Source of the DNA: Hypsibius dujardini
Taxonomy: Eukaryota; Tardigrada; Eutardigrada; Parachela; Hypsibiidae
Direction: 5' to 3'
Assembly (NCBI GenBank): GCA_001579985.1
Contig: LRSR01009336.1
Coordinates: forward strand, 1 to 23,547
Length of the DNA: 23,547 bases
Shown: piece after piece, positions 1 through 11,100 of the stretch
How the letters are laid out: each line of letters opens with the position of its first letter
Numbering within the stretch: the stretch's first letter is position 1
Program-made: the position numbers and the translations under genes
Notes under the pieces: model-generated
What the model was told of the DNA's origin: nothing
What the model saw: only the letters and a program-made list of their open reading frames with translations
The model's database searches: none

Positions 1-658
1 GACCTCAATCCAATTACAAATTGCCTAGAGTCGAGTTGTGCAAAACTGTCATGGAAATCCTGTAAACTTGTAGCTTAACTTGAGCTGTACCTTTGTGCAG
101 GACAACCAAGATACCATTTCTCGGAAGTAAGCAGCTCCGCGCCGCAAATCTTCAAAACCTTTAGCCCCAGATCTTGAAAACGTTCAAAGATATGAATCCA
201 TCGGCTTAGAAACTGATCATCTATTTTGTTTCAGTTCTGATAACAAGGTCAATCTAATCAAAATTTCTATCAACGACTGCTGTGCTGTATTTCCTGTTCA
301 TTTACGGTACAATAAACGCCAGAGTAGTAAGATTATGGTAGCACAGTATTTCGTCAAGGCAAGGGTAGTTTTCGCTTCAAGCAAATGTTCGAAAAAAGAA
401 GATATATTGTGACCCACGACTGACCGGTTGCCGGGCTATTGGTCTATCCGTCCGTCATTCCCTCAATCCTGACTGAACTAAATTTTCGGACCGCTTAAGA
501 CAAGAGATGCTTATCGAATGCTTTGTTCCATCCACAAAATAAAATACCCGGAGGGTACGACTTGAACTGAAAGCACAATTGCAATGTTGCCTGTATGATT
601 CTTACAAGTTAGAAGGGTTTAGCTATAGGAAGAGACCTTCATACATATTCCAAACATT
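1..658. other. Non-coding spacer downstream of the kinase gene
   Basis: No exon, RNA gene or repeat array could be recognised here. It should contain the 3' UTR of the minus-strand kinase gene, but no canonical AATAAA or ATTAAA on the minus strand was found by eye. The only AATAAA seen, near 310, is on the plus strand. Confidence 0.4.
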
Positions 659-3025
659 TCAACTATCAACTTCGCGCAAAGATTCTGAAGCAACAGGCCA
701 GAAGTAAATGTTCGGATGATCTTGGAGAGTTAACGGATAAGTGACACCATTCACTTCCGCTAGGCTTTGGTTGTCCAAGGCACCGGGCCGTTCACGGTAA
801 TACAAAAGGTTCAACTTCTTCAATCCCACAAAGAAATCGATTGACTGGTCGTCACGCTGGTTAATATAGTCCCGTAGCTCGTTGACGGGGAAATTGCGTC
901 CCTCCTCAAAGTTCTTGGCTTCTGTCCAAAGAACCAGGCAATCAAGCTGGTCAGTGCGCCACCGAAGCTCCCCGTACTTCAACGACCGAGCCGCACGCGC
1001 AATGTTCCCCCTCTTGCGTTGTGATTTCTTCGAGTTCTCCATCTTTTGGAGCCAAAGAAGATCGGCTGCATCTGGACTGTCGTAGTCAAGGGAGGACGTA
1101 CGTAATTGATCGGTGCCAGCAGTTATAACGGACCACTGGAACAGCGGGTATGCTGCTTGCAAGGCCGTCCTAATATCGGTCGCGCTTTCCGCGTGTTTCG
1201 TCATCAGTTGATAAACTCTTGCGGACAGGGCGTTGCAACATCCATCTTCAGTAGCGCCACAATTTACGTGCTCCTTATAGCCACGGATCTCAAGGAACAG
1301 GAACGAAGACTTGGCATGCAACCGGGCACTTTCTAGGGCCAACAGCACGGTAGTAACAGACGCTTCGAGACTCCGCACTCGTTCGGTCACCTCTTCCGGT
1401 GGCTCGTAGCTCGTGACTATGAGGAGCCACAGATGTCCCAGTGTGATGCTGCAGAGCTGGCACACCAAGCAGTAAATCGTCTGTTCCAGACGCAAAAACT
1501 CCATAAAATTCCATTGGCAGTGTGCCATTAGATCGGTGATCAGATGTGGGCCGACAGTCGCTGTCAAACGGTTCTCCATCCATCGGAGATGGCCAGGTAC
1601 ATCGTACCTGTGATATGCCTGCAGGAAAATGATTTGCTTCGCGGTATCATTTTGGTTCGCCAGCCAATTCCGAAACTGGATAGTCAGGTGAATGGTGCTC
1701 GGCCCGAACTTGGCTAGGTATTCGCCCAGTAGAGTACTCCGACGTGCGTTGCTTGACAAATAATCTGTTTTTGCGTTATGTAAAAAGTCGTTAATTCGGG
1801 CTAGATTTTGCAGGAAACGGTTGTTCACCAATGCCGTATCACCATGCTCCGCTGGTGCGCATAGTTTAGCATGTAAAGGTTTAGCGTTCCTAGCATTCCG
1901 GTACAGCTCGGGTGGCGGCCACCGAGCTCCGGCTCCTGCTTCAATGAGGGCTTTTATGATGCGTCCGAGGATGGTGGGAATTCCCGAAAGGATCGTTAGA
2001 ACATTCGTCCTTCGCACATCTTTTGAGGATTCGATATTCAGAGCAATGGTTTGCGAGTTCTTTAAAGTAACTTTCGCAATGTACTGCGACAGATCTTTCG
2101 CTGAAAGTCTGTCAAAAGGTTGCCAGCATAGGCATGCGGTGACGATGTGCCGGATAGTGCCAAGTAAGTTCTTCGGTATTTTAGGAGATCCGCCATCAGT
2201 AAGGAGTGTCTCAAATTGACGATCGTTCAATCTGTCTCCTTTAAAAACCCTTCCATCGGACGCTCGGCAGTCGAGCCAATCAACGCAGGACATACGTAAT
2301 ACTATGCATCCCAGGCTCCATATATCCGTAGACCGACCCACCGCTGGCAGCTTTGTGTCAGGATTCCAGGCAAGCATTTCCGGAGACATATAACGAATGG
2401 TACCTTTCTTTGTCGACAAATCGGACCGTCGAGTGTGCTCACCCCGCACCTGGGTGAAACTGTCGAGATCGGTTAATTTCAGCACTGGACAGTCGTCATG
2501 TTTACTATGTAACATTACATTCAGCGGTTTGAGGTCTCCGTGAAAGATTGCTTCATGGTGCTGCCCACGTTGGCTGTGAAGATAATTCAATGCGCGTGCA
2601 ATTTGTCCGGTGTAGTTTAGTATTGTATCCACCGATAGAGGTGGAGGATGTTTAACCAGGAACTCCTCCAAGGTCCCCCCGTCACACAACTCCATGATGA
2701 GGCAAGATTTCAAGCGTTCGATGGGCGTACCTGGGCTGTACGTATATCCAACTGCAAGATATTTCACAATATTCTCGCAATCAAGTGTCGGGAGGACAGA
2801 CAGCTTAAACATTTTTTCACTGTCGTAGAAGTCGTGGAAATATTTGAGAGCGTGGGGAGTCCCTGGTAGGGGTGTTCCATCGTGTTCAGACTGCACCAGA
2901 TTGACTTTCATAACCACCCCGAAAGATCCATGTCCCAGGAGGTCAGGTAGCAGGAAGCAATGGAACTTTTCCCCATTTTCCGCGCGGATATGCGTCAGAT
3001 ATTCGTGGGCGGAATGAAGGGACAT
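659..3025 (-). CDS. Single-exon Ser/Thr-type protein kinase-like protein with unknown C-terminal half
   Basis: The frame is open for 2.4 kb on the minus strand. The first in-frame ATG is at 3023-3025 with A at -3, giving 788 residues; the frame upstream to 3097 has only a GTG. The N-terminal ~310 residues form a protein kinase domain: glycine loop GHGSFG (31-36), ALK lysine 61, catalytic loop HGDLKPLN (Asp164, Lys166, Asn169), metal-binding DLD (186-188), SPE (214-216), DIWSLG (Asp234) and a closing Arg306. The catalytic residues are all present, so activity is plausible. However, HRD has become HGD (a non-RD kinase) and the DFG glycine is replaced by Asp. Residues ~330-788 match no family I recognise; a basic stretch (KKSQRKRG) lies near residue 680. 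The lack of introns contrasts with the neighbouring genes and suggests a retrogene. Substrate and pathway cannot be inferred. Confidence 0.75.
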   Translation of the reverse strand: MSLHSAHEYLTHIRAENGEKFHCFLLPDLLGHGSFGVVMKVNLVQSEHDGTPLPGTPHALKYFHDFYDSEKMFKLSVLPTLDCENIVKYLAVGYTYSPGTPIERLKSCLIMELCDGGTLEEFLVKHPPPLSVDTILNYTGQIARALNYLHSQRGQHHEAIFHGDLKPLNVMLHSKHDDCPVLKLTDLDSFTQVRGEHTRRSDLSTKKGTIRYMSPEMLAWNPDTKLPAVGRSTDIWSLGCIVLRMSCVDWLDCRASDGRVFKGDRLNDRQFETLLTDGGSPKIPKNLLGTIRHIVTACLCWQPFDRLSAKDLSQYIAKVTLKNSQTIALNIESSKDVRRTNVLTILSGIPTILGRIIKALIEAGAGARWPPPELYRNARNAKPLHAKLCAPAEHGDTALVNNRFLQNLARINDFLHNAKTDYLSSNARRSTLLGEYLAKFGPSTIHLTIQFRNWLANQNDTAKQIIFLQAYHRYDVPGHLRWMENRLTATVGPHLITDLMAHCQWNFMEFLRLEQTIYCLVCQLCSITLGHLWLLIVTSYEPPEEVTERVRSLEASVTTVLLALESARLHAKSSFLFLEIRGYKEHVNCGATEDGCCNALSARVYQLMTKHAESATDIRTALQAAYPLFQWSVITAGTDQLRTSSLDYDSPDAADLLWLQKMENSKKSQRKRGNIARAARSLKYGELRWRTDQLDCLVLWTEAKNFEEGRNFPVNELRDYINQRDDQSIDFFVGLKKLNLLYYRERPGALDNQSLAEVNGVTYPLTLQDHPNIYFWPVASESLREVDS

Positions 3026-3097
3026 GGTTTTGTGAGTAGAAATGCAACTGGCGAGAAAGTATTCAAAAGGTATCTGCTGTTCAAAGTTGTTGGTCAC

Positions 3098-4636
3098 AAT
3101 TGTGAGCCTACAACCACTTTAACTCATCTTCAATGTTTGAATTACTGTAGCTTTTTGTGGACTTGGACTAACGCTACCCGTGAGCCAGCCGCAGCTATCA
3201 ATACCCACCATTTCTCGTGTTGATAAAGACGGCCGATAATTTCTTGCCTAATCAAATTAACTGCGGCTCTGCTGAAGTTATTCAGGTTTTGAGGAGTTTT
3301 CATGAATTGCGCAGACAAGCGCTCGCTGATAGGTGGCGGAAAATGTAAAGACCTCATGGAGGGGAATGCAATGCAGGTCTTTACATCTGTCTGCTTCTAA
3401 TCCGTTTCAGAGGCTTACATGAAAACTACGAAAAAATCAAAAATCAAAAAGGAAAAACTACGAAAATGCAATTTAACAATAATGAAATAAAATATTAACA
3501 ATAACAATAAAAATGAAAACACGGGAAAACTAAAATCTTAAAATTACAGAAAACTAAAAGTGAAAAACAGAAAACAAAAAATTCTGAATTTTTAAAAATA
3601 CGTTTCAACTTGTTTCATGTTCTTTAGAATAAGGTTCAACTCCAACAAGATGTAAAAAACCGAGCTAAATGAGGGTACATAATATGAAATGTCACCCTTT
3701 GTTCTCTGATGATGCGCGCCACACGTAAACTGCTCTCTAACAGCGTGCCTTTTTTGTTCTTCTTGGTTTTCCCTTTGTTTGTCCTCTTATGAAATGATTT
3801 TCGATTATTTCGACCGATGGAACGTAAAGCTGAGCATCTGAGAGGGTGTGGAAAGAAACAGCGAAAGGGAAGGAATGGGCAGAGTTGTGTCCTCCCATGT
3901 CCTTGCGCCGTTGCCCATACAATAAAAGGCTTATAGAAAACTCATACTCATGCCTATGGACATCAATATAAATAGTTTTCCATTTTCAATTTTTTTCGGT
4001 TTTTCGTAATTTTCATGTAGGCCCCACAAAACATGTGCCCCAGTAACATGTTTTGCCTACATAACTGTGAGACTGCATATGGAAGCTGAGATACTGTACA
4101 GTGCAATGCTGTGTCCTGTGTCCACTTCATAAACTTCATAACTTCATAAAAAAGGCGAAATCCCTCACCTGTCCCCAATGAAGTGGACGTTCAATGGTAT
4201 ATGATGTGACTAACAATGTTTACAGGTTCCATCGGCTTAACGACCGGTCCAACGGACATTGAGTGGGGTACCTTAAAGAGTGATTCATGTGCAAATAAGA
4301 AGGAAAGGAAAAATTACTGACAAATTATTAACGCACGCCGTCGCTATCAAGATGAAAAAGAAAACCTCTGTAGGTCTGACATATTACTTGCATAATCCGC
4401 CTTAAAATTGACTCGAAAATGTGTCCATGCGTCGATATCGAAGGTCCAGCTATGTCTAATGCATTCTAGATGACCACGCCTTGTTTCCAAACATATTTAT
4501 CCCTGATTTATTTACTATCTTCAGACATCATCGCATTGAAGTCGATCCTGCCTTGCCTAATTAATGCTCCTTGCGTCTCTGCATCATCAAATGGACGAGT
4601 TTCATAAATATACAGCCCGAGTAGCAGACGAGCGAC
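3098..4636. other. Intergenic region between divergent kinase and receptor genes
   Basis: No convincing exon is seen. The stretch 3420-3600 is strongly A-rich on the plus strand (AAAACTA, AATAACAATAAAAAT and similar). A short direct repeat of CTTCATAA lies at about 4130-4150. The promoters of the minus-strand kinase and the plus-strand receptor should lie here, but no core promoter motif could be assigned. Confidence 0.4.
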
Positions 4637-4807
4637 ATGACAATCATAACCTGGCACGATAGCAAACAAAATGATGAGCCACACGGGAAGATGCTCCATT
4701 GTGGTTCATCAATGGAAATGCTTGTACCGAGTGTAGAAAGGTCTTTCCTCGTTACAAATTTTTTGGTATGTCAATTCACTAATTCGTCTAACCCACTCTA
4801 CATAACA

Positions 4808-5180
4808 ATGAAAACTACCTTCTTCTTGATGATTTTTGGACGCTCGGTCCACTTGTCAGAGTCGCGAAATTCAATGCGAAACGCGACAATAACATGGACG
4901 CCTGTATTGAACTTTTACTCCATCCCACTGGGCACTTCTCCGTCGGCCGGTTTCAATGTCATGCAGCCTCTGTTCAACACTACCCTGGAGATGCAAAGTC
5001 GCCTCTATCCACGGGTCTTCGCTAATTACACATACGCAGCAAAGATCAGCCAGCGTAGCCCGAGCTGCGGGCCGGAGGGGGCGGAAGCGGTTATCGGGAT
5101 GATGACCGAGACGTTCGCTGAGGAGTCCCGCAACACAAATGCGGATAAATCTCGGTCGCTAACCGTCTTCTTTCTTCCAG
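4808..5180 (+). CDS. Receptor exon 1 (N-terminus and first part of ligand-binding lobe)
   Basis: The ATG at 4808 opens a weakly hydrophobic MKTTFFLMIFG stretch that could be a minimal signal peptide. The frame is also open back to an ATG at 4637. Alternatively, 4858-4859 (CTTGTCAG after a pyrimidine-rich run) could be a splice acceptor, with the real signal peptide on an unseen upstream exon. The exon carries the AGFNVMQPLFNTTLEM segment typical of the first helix of ANF-type lobes. It ends in LTVFFLP with one spare base before a weak donor, GTTATA, at 5181. Confidence 0.6.
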
Positions 5181-8100
5181 GTTATAATCTGTTCGCAAGG
5201 TCTTTTTCTGTAGGGATGATATAACTAGACTAAACAAACTTAAACGAAATTCATAAAATAACTGCATTCGACAAATTTGTACTGAGGTATATGAAATGAT
5301 AAATAAATAAAAATATCAATAAAGACGTAAATATAAATACACTAACACCAATAAAAACAAAAACAATAATATGAATAAATACATTTTTTTCTGTGAACTA
5401 AATTGATCGAAAATTGAATTAAACTGAATTAAACTAATTTACTGAAAGTGATTGGCTGAAAAGCCTAAGCTCTGTGGGTTAGTAATATGCCGCAACTGGC
5501 CTGATCGCACTGAATTATTATTAATGGTCCTGCCATATACTGCACTTTTCTTTATTTCAGTTTGTACACTGACCTTTACAATTGTTGGAGACTTTGCTCG
5601 AGGTAGGCAGGAAAATTGGGCGAACACGAGAGCGCTGAACTGCTTAACTGGTTGTGAAACATAATGCTAGTTATCGAAAGTCTAAAAGTGACATTTTGGC
5701 GAAGGGGGGTAGATTTGACTTTAGAACCCTGACTCGCTCACCCCCTCGGTGATTGGTCTTTTCTGGTACATCCCATTTCATTTCGAGGTCCTGACAAATT
5801 AATTTTTTTATGTATCCCTAACGTTAATGTAATTCGAAAGTGTCTCGAGACGAGTTCCACTCTTTGGTCATCAGCCGGGGCGGGCGAGGCGGGGGAGGGG
5901 GTAGTCTTTACTGACAGGTAAATCTGACACTGGCGTTGAGAAGTCTGAAACTGAACAGGACACAACTTTTTAATTAGATCGAGGTTAGGTAAACAACAAA
6001 ATATTTTATATTTTTATTTTCGATTAACCAAACGATCAACATGTGAACGAGAGCACAGATATCAAAACATGGTCGGAGCTGATTAATCTCCCGGTTTTAC
6101 AGAAATGGACTTCTTGGCGGTAATGTGGTACGTATAAAGCAGGGGCTTCTATAGGGTCCTCACAAGTCGAAACCAGGGCACCTCAGTCAGGACCAAGGGG
6201 TGGGCAAAAGTTCAAATGCATTTTTTTCAAGATTTAACCCGAAATGCGGCCTTTTGGTCCTGATCGTTTTGAAACTTGTTAGGGGAGGTGTGGGGGCATG
6301 ATTCCAGGGGCCCCTGAGATTTCAAAAAATTTTCATGGTCGAACTTTGAGTTAGATTTTTTTTAAATGTATATTGCCCGTTCACTCACCCCCTGGACCTA
6401 CTACTGAGGGGTCCTGGTTCCGACTTGTACGGAAACGAGCATTCGGTCTAAAAGACCTTACCTAAAGTTGAGAATTTGAGATGGATAAAAGTTACAATCG
6501 ACGTGTCGTCTCACTCGTTCAGCACCAACATCGACCGCCGATTAATCACGAAAGATCGTTTCCCGAGCACTGTTTCTTTTGCCCCCACGGACACGATGGT
6601 GTACGGCGCGGCAGTGATTGCGCTGACGCGGCATTACGCGTGGAGAAGCATCGCCGTTATAAACGACCGACTCAGTGGCTCCAGCCTGATGACCCGCAAC
6701 TCGGAGCACTGCCGAGCACCATTGGAGCAGCTAGACCTCCTGCGGAAGAGCATCGAGTCGCTCACGATCACCATGGACTCAGGACGGGAGAATTTCACTC
6801 GCGCGTTAGTCGCAGCTGCCAATTTTTCTCGCAGTAAGTAGGACGAGAGGGCAGACCAGCAGGACAGGCTAAAGGAAGACGAAAAATCCGATTTGTCAGA
6901 GGGGCACGCACGTAACGAGGATTTAGGGAAACAGACGGTCGGTTTTAACGGTTTTTTTAGGGACTCGTATTTTCAAGAGACATCCCTCCAAAAAAACTGG
7001 ATGAGTCACGGCATACCCAATAAGTTGTTGCATGGTCAAGAGGGTGGATGGTCGCTCCGGAAGATTGACTGCTTAACCTGAAGACTATGGTCTGTCTGGA
7101 AAGTCGACGGTTAGTTCGGAAGGCTGACGACCATTCTGAAAAAACTACGGTATACCCGGTAAACCGATGGTCGGTTCAGAAAGTTGATACTGTGGATGGT
7201 TGATGGTGTACCTCGGAGACCGACGGTCAGTTCGAAAGTTGACCGGCCACTCCGGAAGGTTGACGGTTCACCCTGAAGGCTGACGGTCGGGCAGTCGAAT
7301 GACATTCAGGTTGAACCGGCAACATTCCAAAGTCAATGGTACATGGACCGTCAGTCTTCAAGTAGGGCCGTCAACCTTCGCGAGTACCCAGAAACTTTCT
7401 TCGGGATTCACCGTTAATCTTCTAGAGTGACTGGTCACTTTTTGAACTGACCGTCGGTTGTGCGAATATACCGTCGATATTTCGGAATGTCCGGTAACCT
7501 TCAGGACTGATTATTTGCCCTCTTGACCAAGCAACAATTTATTGAGTAGACCGTGACTCATCTATCAACCATAAGCACTGACTGTTTGCTTGGTTGCAGC
7601 GAAACGCTTGCAGTCGGTCGTCGTAAGAAACGGCAGACCGGATAATGACGACTTCTGTGAAAGCAGTAGACGGTTAGGCCAATTGCTAGACAGTCGGCCG
7701 GTTTAATGGGCGGTACGCTGAGAGGAGGACGGTCCGTCTTGGTCGTGGTCTCTTGTCGCAAGAGGGCAATTCAAGCAATGGACGATGAATTCAGTTGAGA
7801 GGACTCTGGGCAGTCTATCCATCAGCTTCAGTGTGAGAGGGTTGATTTGAAGGTGGGACGATCTGTCCCAAGGGAAGACGGTCAGCAACCATTAGTTTGA
7901 GTGACGGATGGTTTGTCCGAAGGTTGGGCGGTCTGTCTCGAAGGTAGGCGATCGGCAGGCGTAAATGTGAGTGACGGTGAGTTCTATCCGGTGGTTGGCC
8001 GGTTTGACCCGGAAGCAGACGGCTTCTAGATCCGGCAGACGGCTCTGGCGGACAGTCCCACACCCAGGATTGATCATCTCCCCCCCCCCGCCAGGTCGTC

Positions 8101-11100
8101 GCCCACCCGAGCTGACCATCCACAACCCGGACACCCTGGCCATCCCAAAAACTGTCCGCCTACCATCCGGACAAACCGTCTCATCTTCAGACTAACCAAG
8201 CATTCGGGCCGTCTCACGATCAGAGACCACGACCAAGTCGGACCGTCCTCCTTTCAGCGTACCGTTTATCAAACCGACCGACTATTTACCATTTGGCCTT
8301 ATTGCCTACTACCTTCACAGACGTCGTCATTATCCGGACCTGCCGTCTCCTACGACAACCAACTGACCGTTAGGCACTCGGGCAGACTACCCAGAAACCG
8401 TAATCAACCACGGTTCCCCGTCCGAACTAACAGTGCAGGATGTGGACAGATCGCTTTTCAACCAGGCCCGACCGTCTACCTTTAGGATGACCCGTCAATA
8501 ACATGAGCTGTCTTATCTACAGTTTCTGAAATATTACAAGTTTATCTTTATAGTTATTCTGATCTGCACCTTGTGCTCACCACAAAGACACGCCTTGGTA
8601 AGTTGCGATAGACACGTAAAAAACCATTTTACTCTCAACATTTCTACTTTACTTTACAGTAGAGCAAATTGTTTGTTGTCTCTTCTAGCTCATATCTGGG
8701 CTGCTCGATTACAACATAGTCAATTTTCAAATTCTCGTCTTCTTTTATATTGACAGGCCGACGCGTATGACCTGGGAATGACCAATGGAGACTACGCAAG
8801 TTCAACATTTTAGTAGTGGCCATACACAATATGGCCATGAGTACATATTACATACATCTAATTCATATGATGGTTCCTCGTCAATGTACAGGTTTTTCTG
8901 CACTTATACGAGCTGGAAGTTCCTGGCGAACCGCCCCTCACCTGGTTGATCAATGATTCCTTGGACAAGGTACAGTTGCGTACGGTACTAAAGCTCACAG
9001 ACTCCTGAGAATCGCTCCCTTCAGACACTTTCCAGTGCAGTTTGACAACGCCTGGAACGAGCTTAAAATGAGACTCCAATCAGAAGTCAGAAAGGAGTCA
9101 TTTGGAAAAGATCCGGATGATCTAGAACTCCGGGATAGAGTGAGAGAAAAAGTCGCATCGCTTCCCGGAGGCTCGTTTAGGGTTCTTACAGGTTGGAACC
9201 AGAACCCCTCACGGTAGCACCAGGGGATGGGCAAAGGAGCAAAATGCATTTTTTTCAAAATTAAACCCAAAATTCGGCCTCTTGTCATTCGATCCTTTTG
9301 AGATTTGTGGGGTATCAGATCCCCCCTGCGATTTTAGAAGGTGTTCAAAAACTTGAGCTTTTCATCAAATTTGGACCGTTCTTGAATGCTTTGAACCTCC
9401 CATTTGTATTCGTCAATAGGGAGCTCATATTGCACCGGCATAAATCTCTAATTTGAACGAAAAACTCATTTTTTGAACATTGGGAATCAGACCCCCACAC
9501 CACCACAAATATCAAAACAATCAGGAACAAAAGGCCCAATTTTGGGTTTAATCTTTCAAAAAATGCATTTTGCCCCTGTGCCCATCCCCTGGCGTTTTTG
9601 TGAGGGGTTTCTAGTTCCGGTCTGTAAGTCTGTAGGACCCTAAACGAGCCGCTTCTGATTCCCATGACAATCACTTATTGGTGTATGGTATGACCGTACG
9701 CTCTAAGTTCCGAATAAAGAGTTGACCTTCGTAACCTCAAACTTGTTCCACTGTAGAAATTGTGGACCGCTTTCCAAAATCTACTGGTGGTCGGATCACC
9801 CCCAATCGACTGGGAGACATTCGATGCACCGGCTCGACTCATCCACCACCAAAGAGAACAACTCCTGGGGAAGTCCGTGGGACGTGAGGTACCTGCTCTA
9901 CCGTTTTTGTACTACGTAACAAACCTAAGGGGTTCATTTTTTGCTAATATTTATTATTAAAACGAAAAATTCGTTCTACAATTTGCTCATTTCAAAATGG
10001 AAGCTTATAAAACGGGTCCTAATCTTGAGCCCCTTAGCAATTTCTGTATAGTGGGACCTCTCCAGGCTTTCTTATAAATTAAAATACCCTTTTCTGAACA
10101 CTTTTTCATCCCAAATATGGAATCAATTGGAATTAGTAATATAGTTGTTGGAAATTAGGGGCGGAGCCAGGTGTATGTTTGCAAAGATTACTGGGCATAC
10201 GAGCGTAACATAATGGTTCAAATTGAGACCCAAAAAGGGGTGGTTAGAATTTGGGCACTCTCCTCATACTAAAGTTATGGATGTAAATTGATATAGAAGT
10301 GAATTGTCTCCATGTAATCCGCCAGAGAAACGAATTCGAAGTCGGCTGCTACGAAGCTGTTACGGGAGTAGCCAAGGTACGTACATTTTTCCCTATATTA
10401 AACGGAACCAGAGAGTCGGCACAGACAAGTGTGTAGATGATCATTTGAACACCGATTCAAGGCGCTGAATGAGTCCTACGATTCCGAAGACTCCAGCTGG
10501 CTCAGCGGTCGCTACATGGCAACCGCGATAACCAACCGAACCTTCGATTTCCCCCTGCGTTCCATCACCATCACTGAAAAAGGCATTCGTTCCATCATGG
10601 CGGCTGTGGAGTATTTCGACAAGAACAGCTCCACCTTCAAAGTGAGTTCCTTAGTGCGCTTTTTTACTGTTACACATTTTGAAAAAAAAGCGCTTTGTTT
10701 TTGTTATACTGTACACGAAGGCCACATCAACAGAGTAAGATCGATTCTCTTCCGTAGAGCTGCACATTTGCCTATCCCGTTCCTATCATTTGCCAATTAG
10801 ACAGAATCGGGAGAATTTCGTTGATCCACTCATGCAATTCAGTTGTTAATTATACCTCAGTTAGTGCACACCGAATGAGCTAATTGGCTTGACCGCTTTC
10901 TTGTGGCCACGAGTGTACACCGGAAGAAAGGCTCCTCCTACTCACCAACCCAAAATTCAATGTGGAATCGATCCGCATCAACGCAATATTTTTTCGAGAC
11001 AAGAGGGAGGAGCTATTTGCTTTTTTCGAAGAAGACTGCGACTGAGAACTTTATTTTTCGACAGTTGGTCCATAGCTCCGCCCCCCCCCCCCGATCCCCG

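Larger units (their letters stand above)
5603..6467. other. Receptor intron 2
   Basis: This 865-nt intron contains a guanine-rich run at 5877-5901 and a diverged fold-back element at 6144-6440. The rest is unremarkable AT-rich sequence. Its acceptor CTAAAG at 6467 has a poor pyrimidine tract and is chosen because it keeps frame. Confidence 0.5.
8970..9756. other. Receptor intron 6
   Basis: This 787-nt intron holds a possible cassette exon at 9041-9139 and the fold-back element at 9171-9649. Confidence 0.5.

Noticed and set aside
3142-3357. 71-codon minus-strand ORF just upstream of the kinase gene
   Set aside because: It starts with ATG but shows no domain. It ends 117 nt before the kinase ATG and no splice link that would fuse it to the kinase was evident; it could be an upstream ORF or chance.
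4637-4807. Upstream extension of receptor exon 1 to the ATG at 4637
   Set aside because: The extra 57 residues show no signal peptide or family similarity; the ATG at 4808, or an acceptor near 4859, fits better.
6481-6837. Second plus-strand ORF overlapping receptor exon 3
   Set aside because: It is His/Arg-rich and out of frame with the clear ANF-receptor motifs encoded in the frame of 6468-6833.
7815-8195. Several ORFs on both strands in receptor intron 4
   Set aside because: They are produced by the GC-richer degenerate inverted repeat; products are Pro/Arg/Gly-rich with no domain.
9159-9655. CGCTTC on both sides of the fold-back element as a target-site duplication
   Set aside because: The left copy is separated from the inverted arm by six bases, so it may be coincidence.
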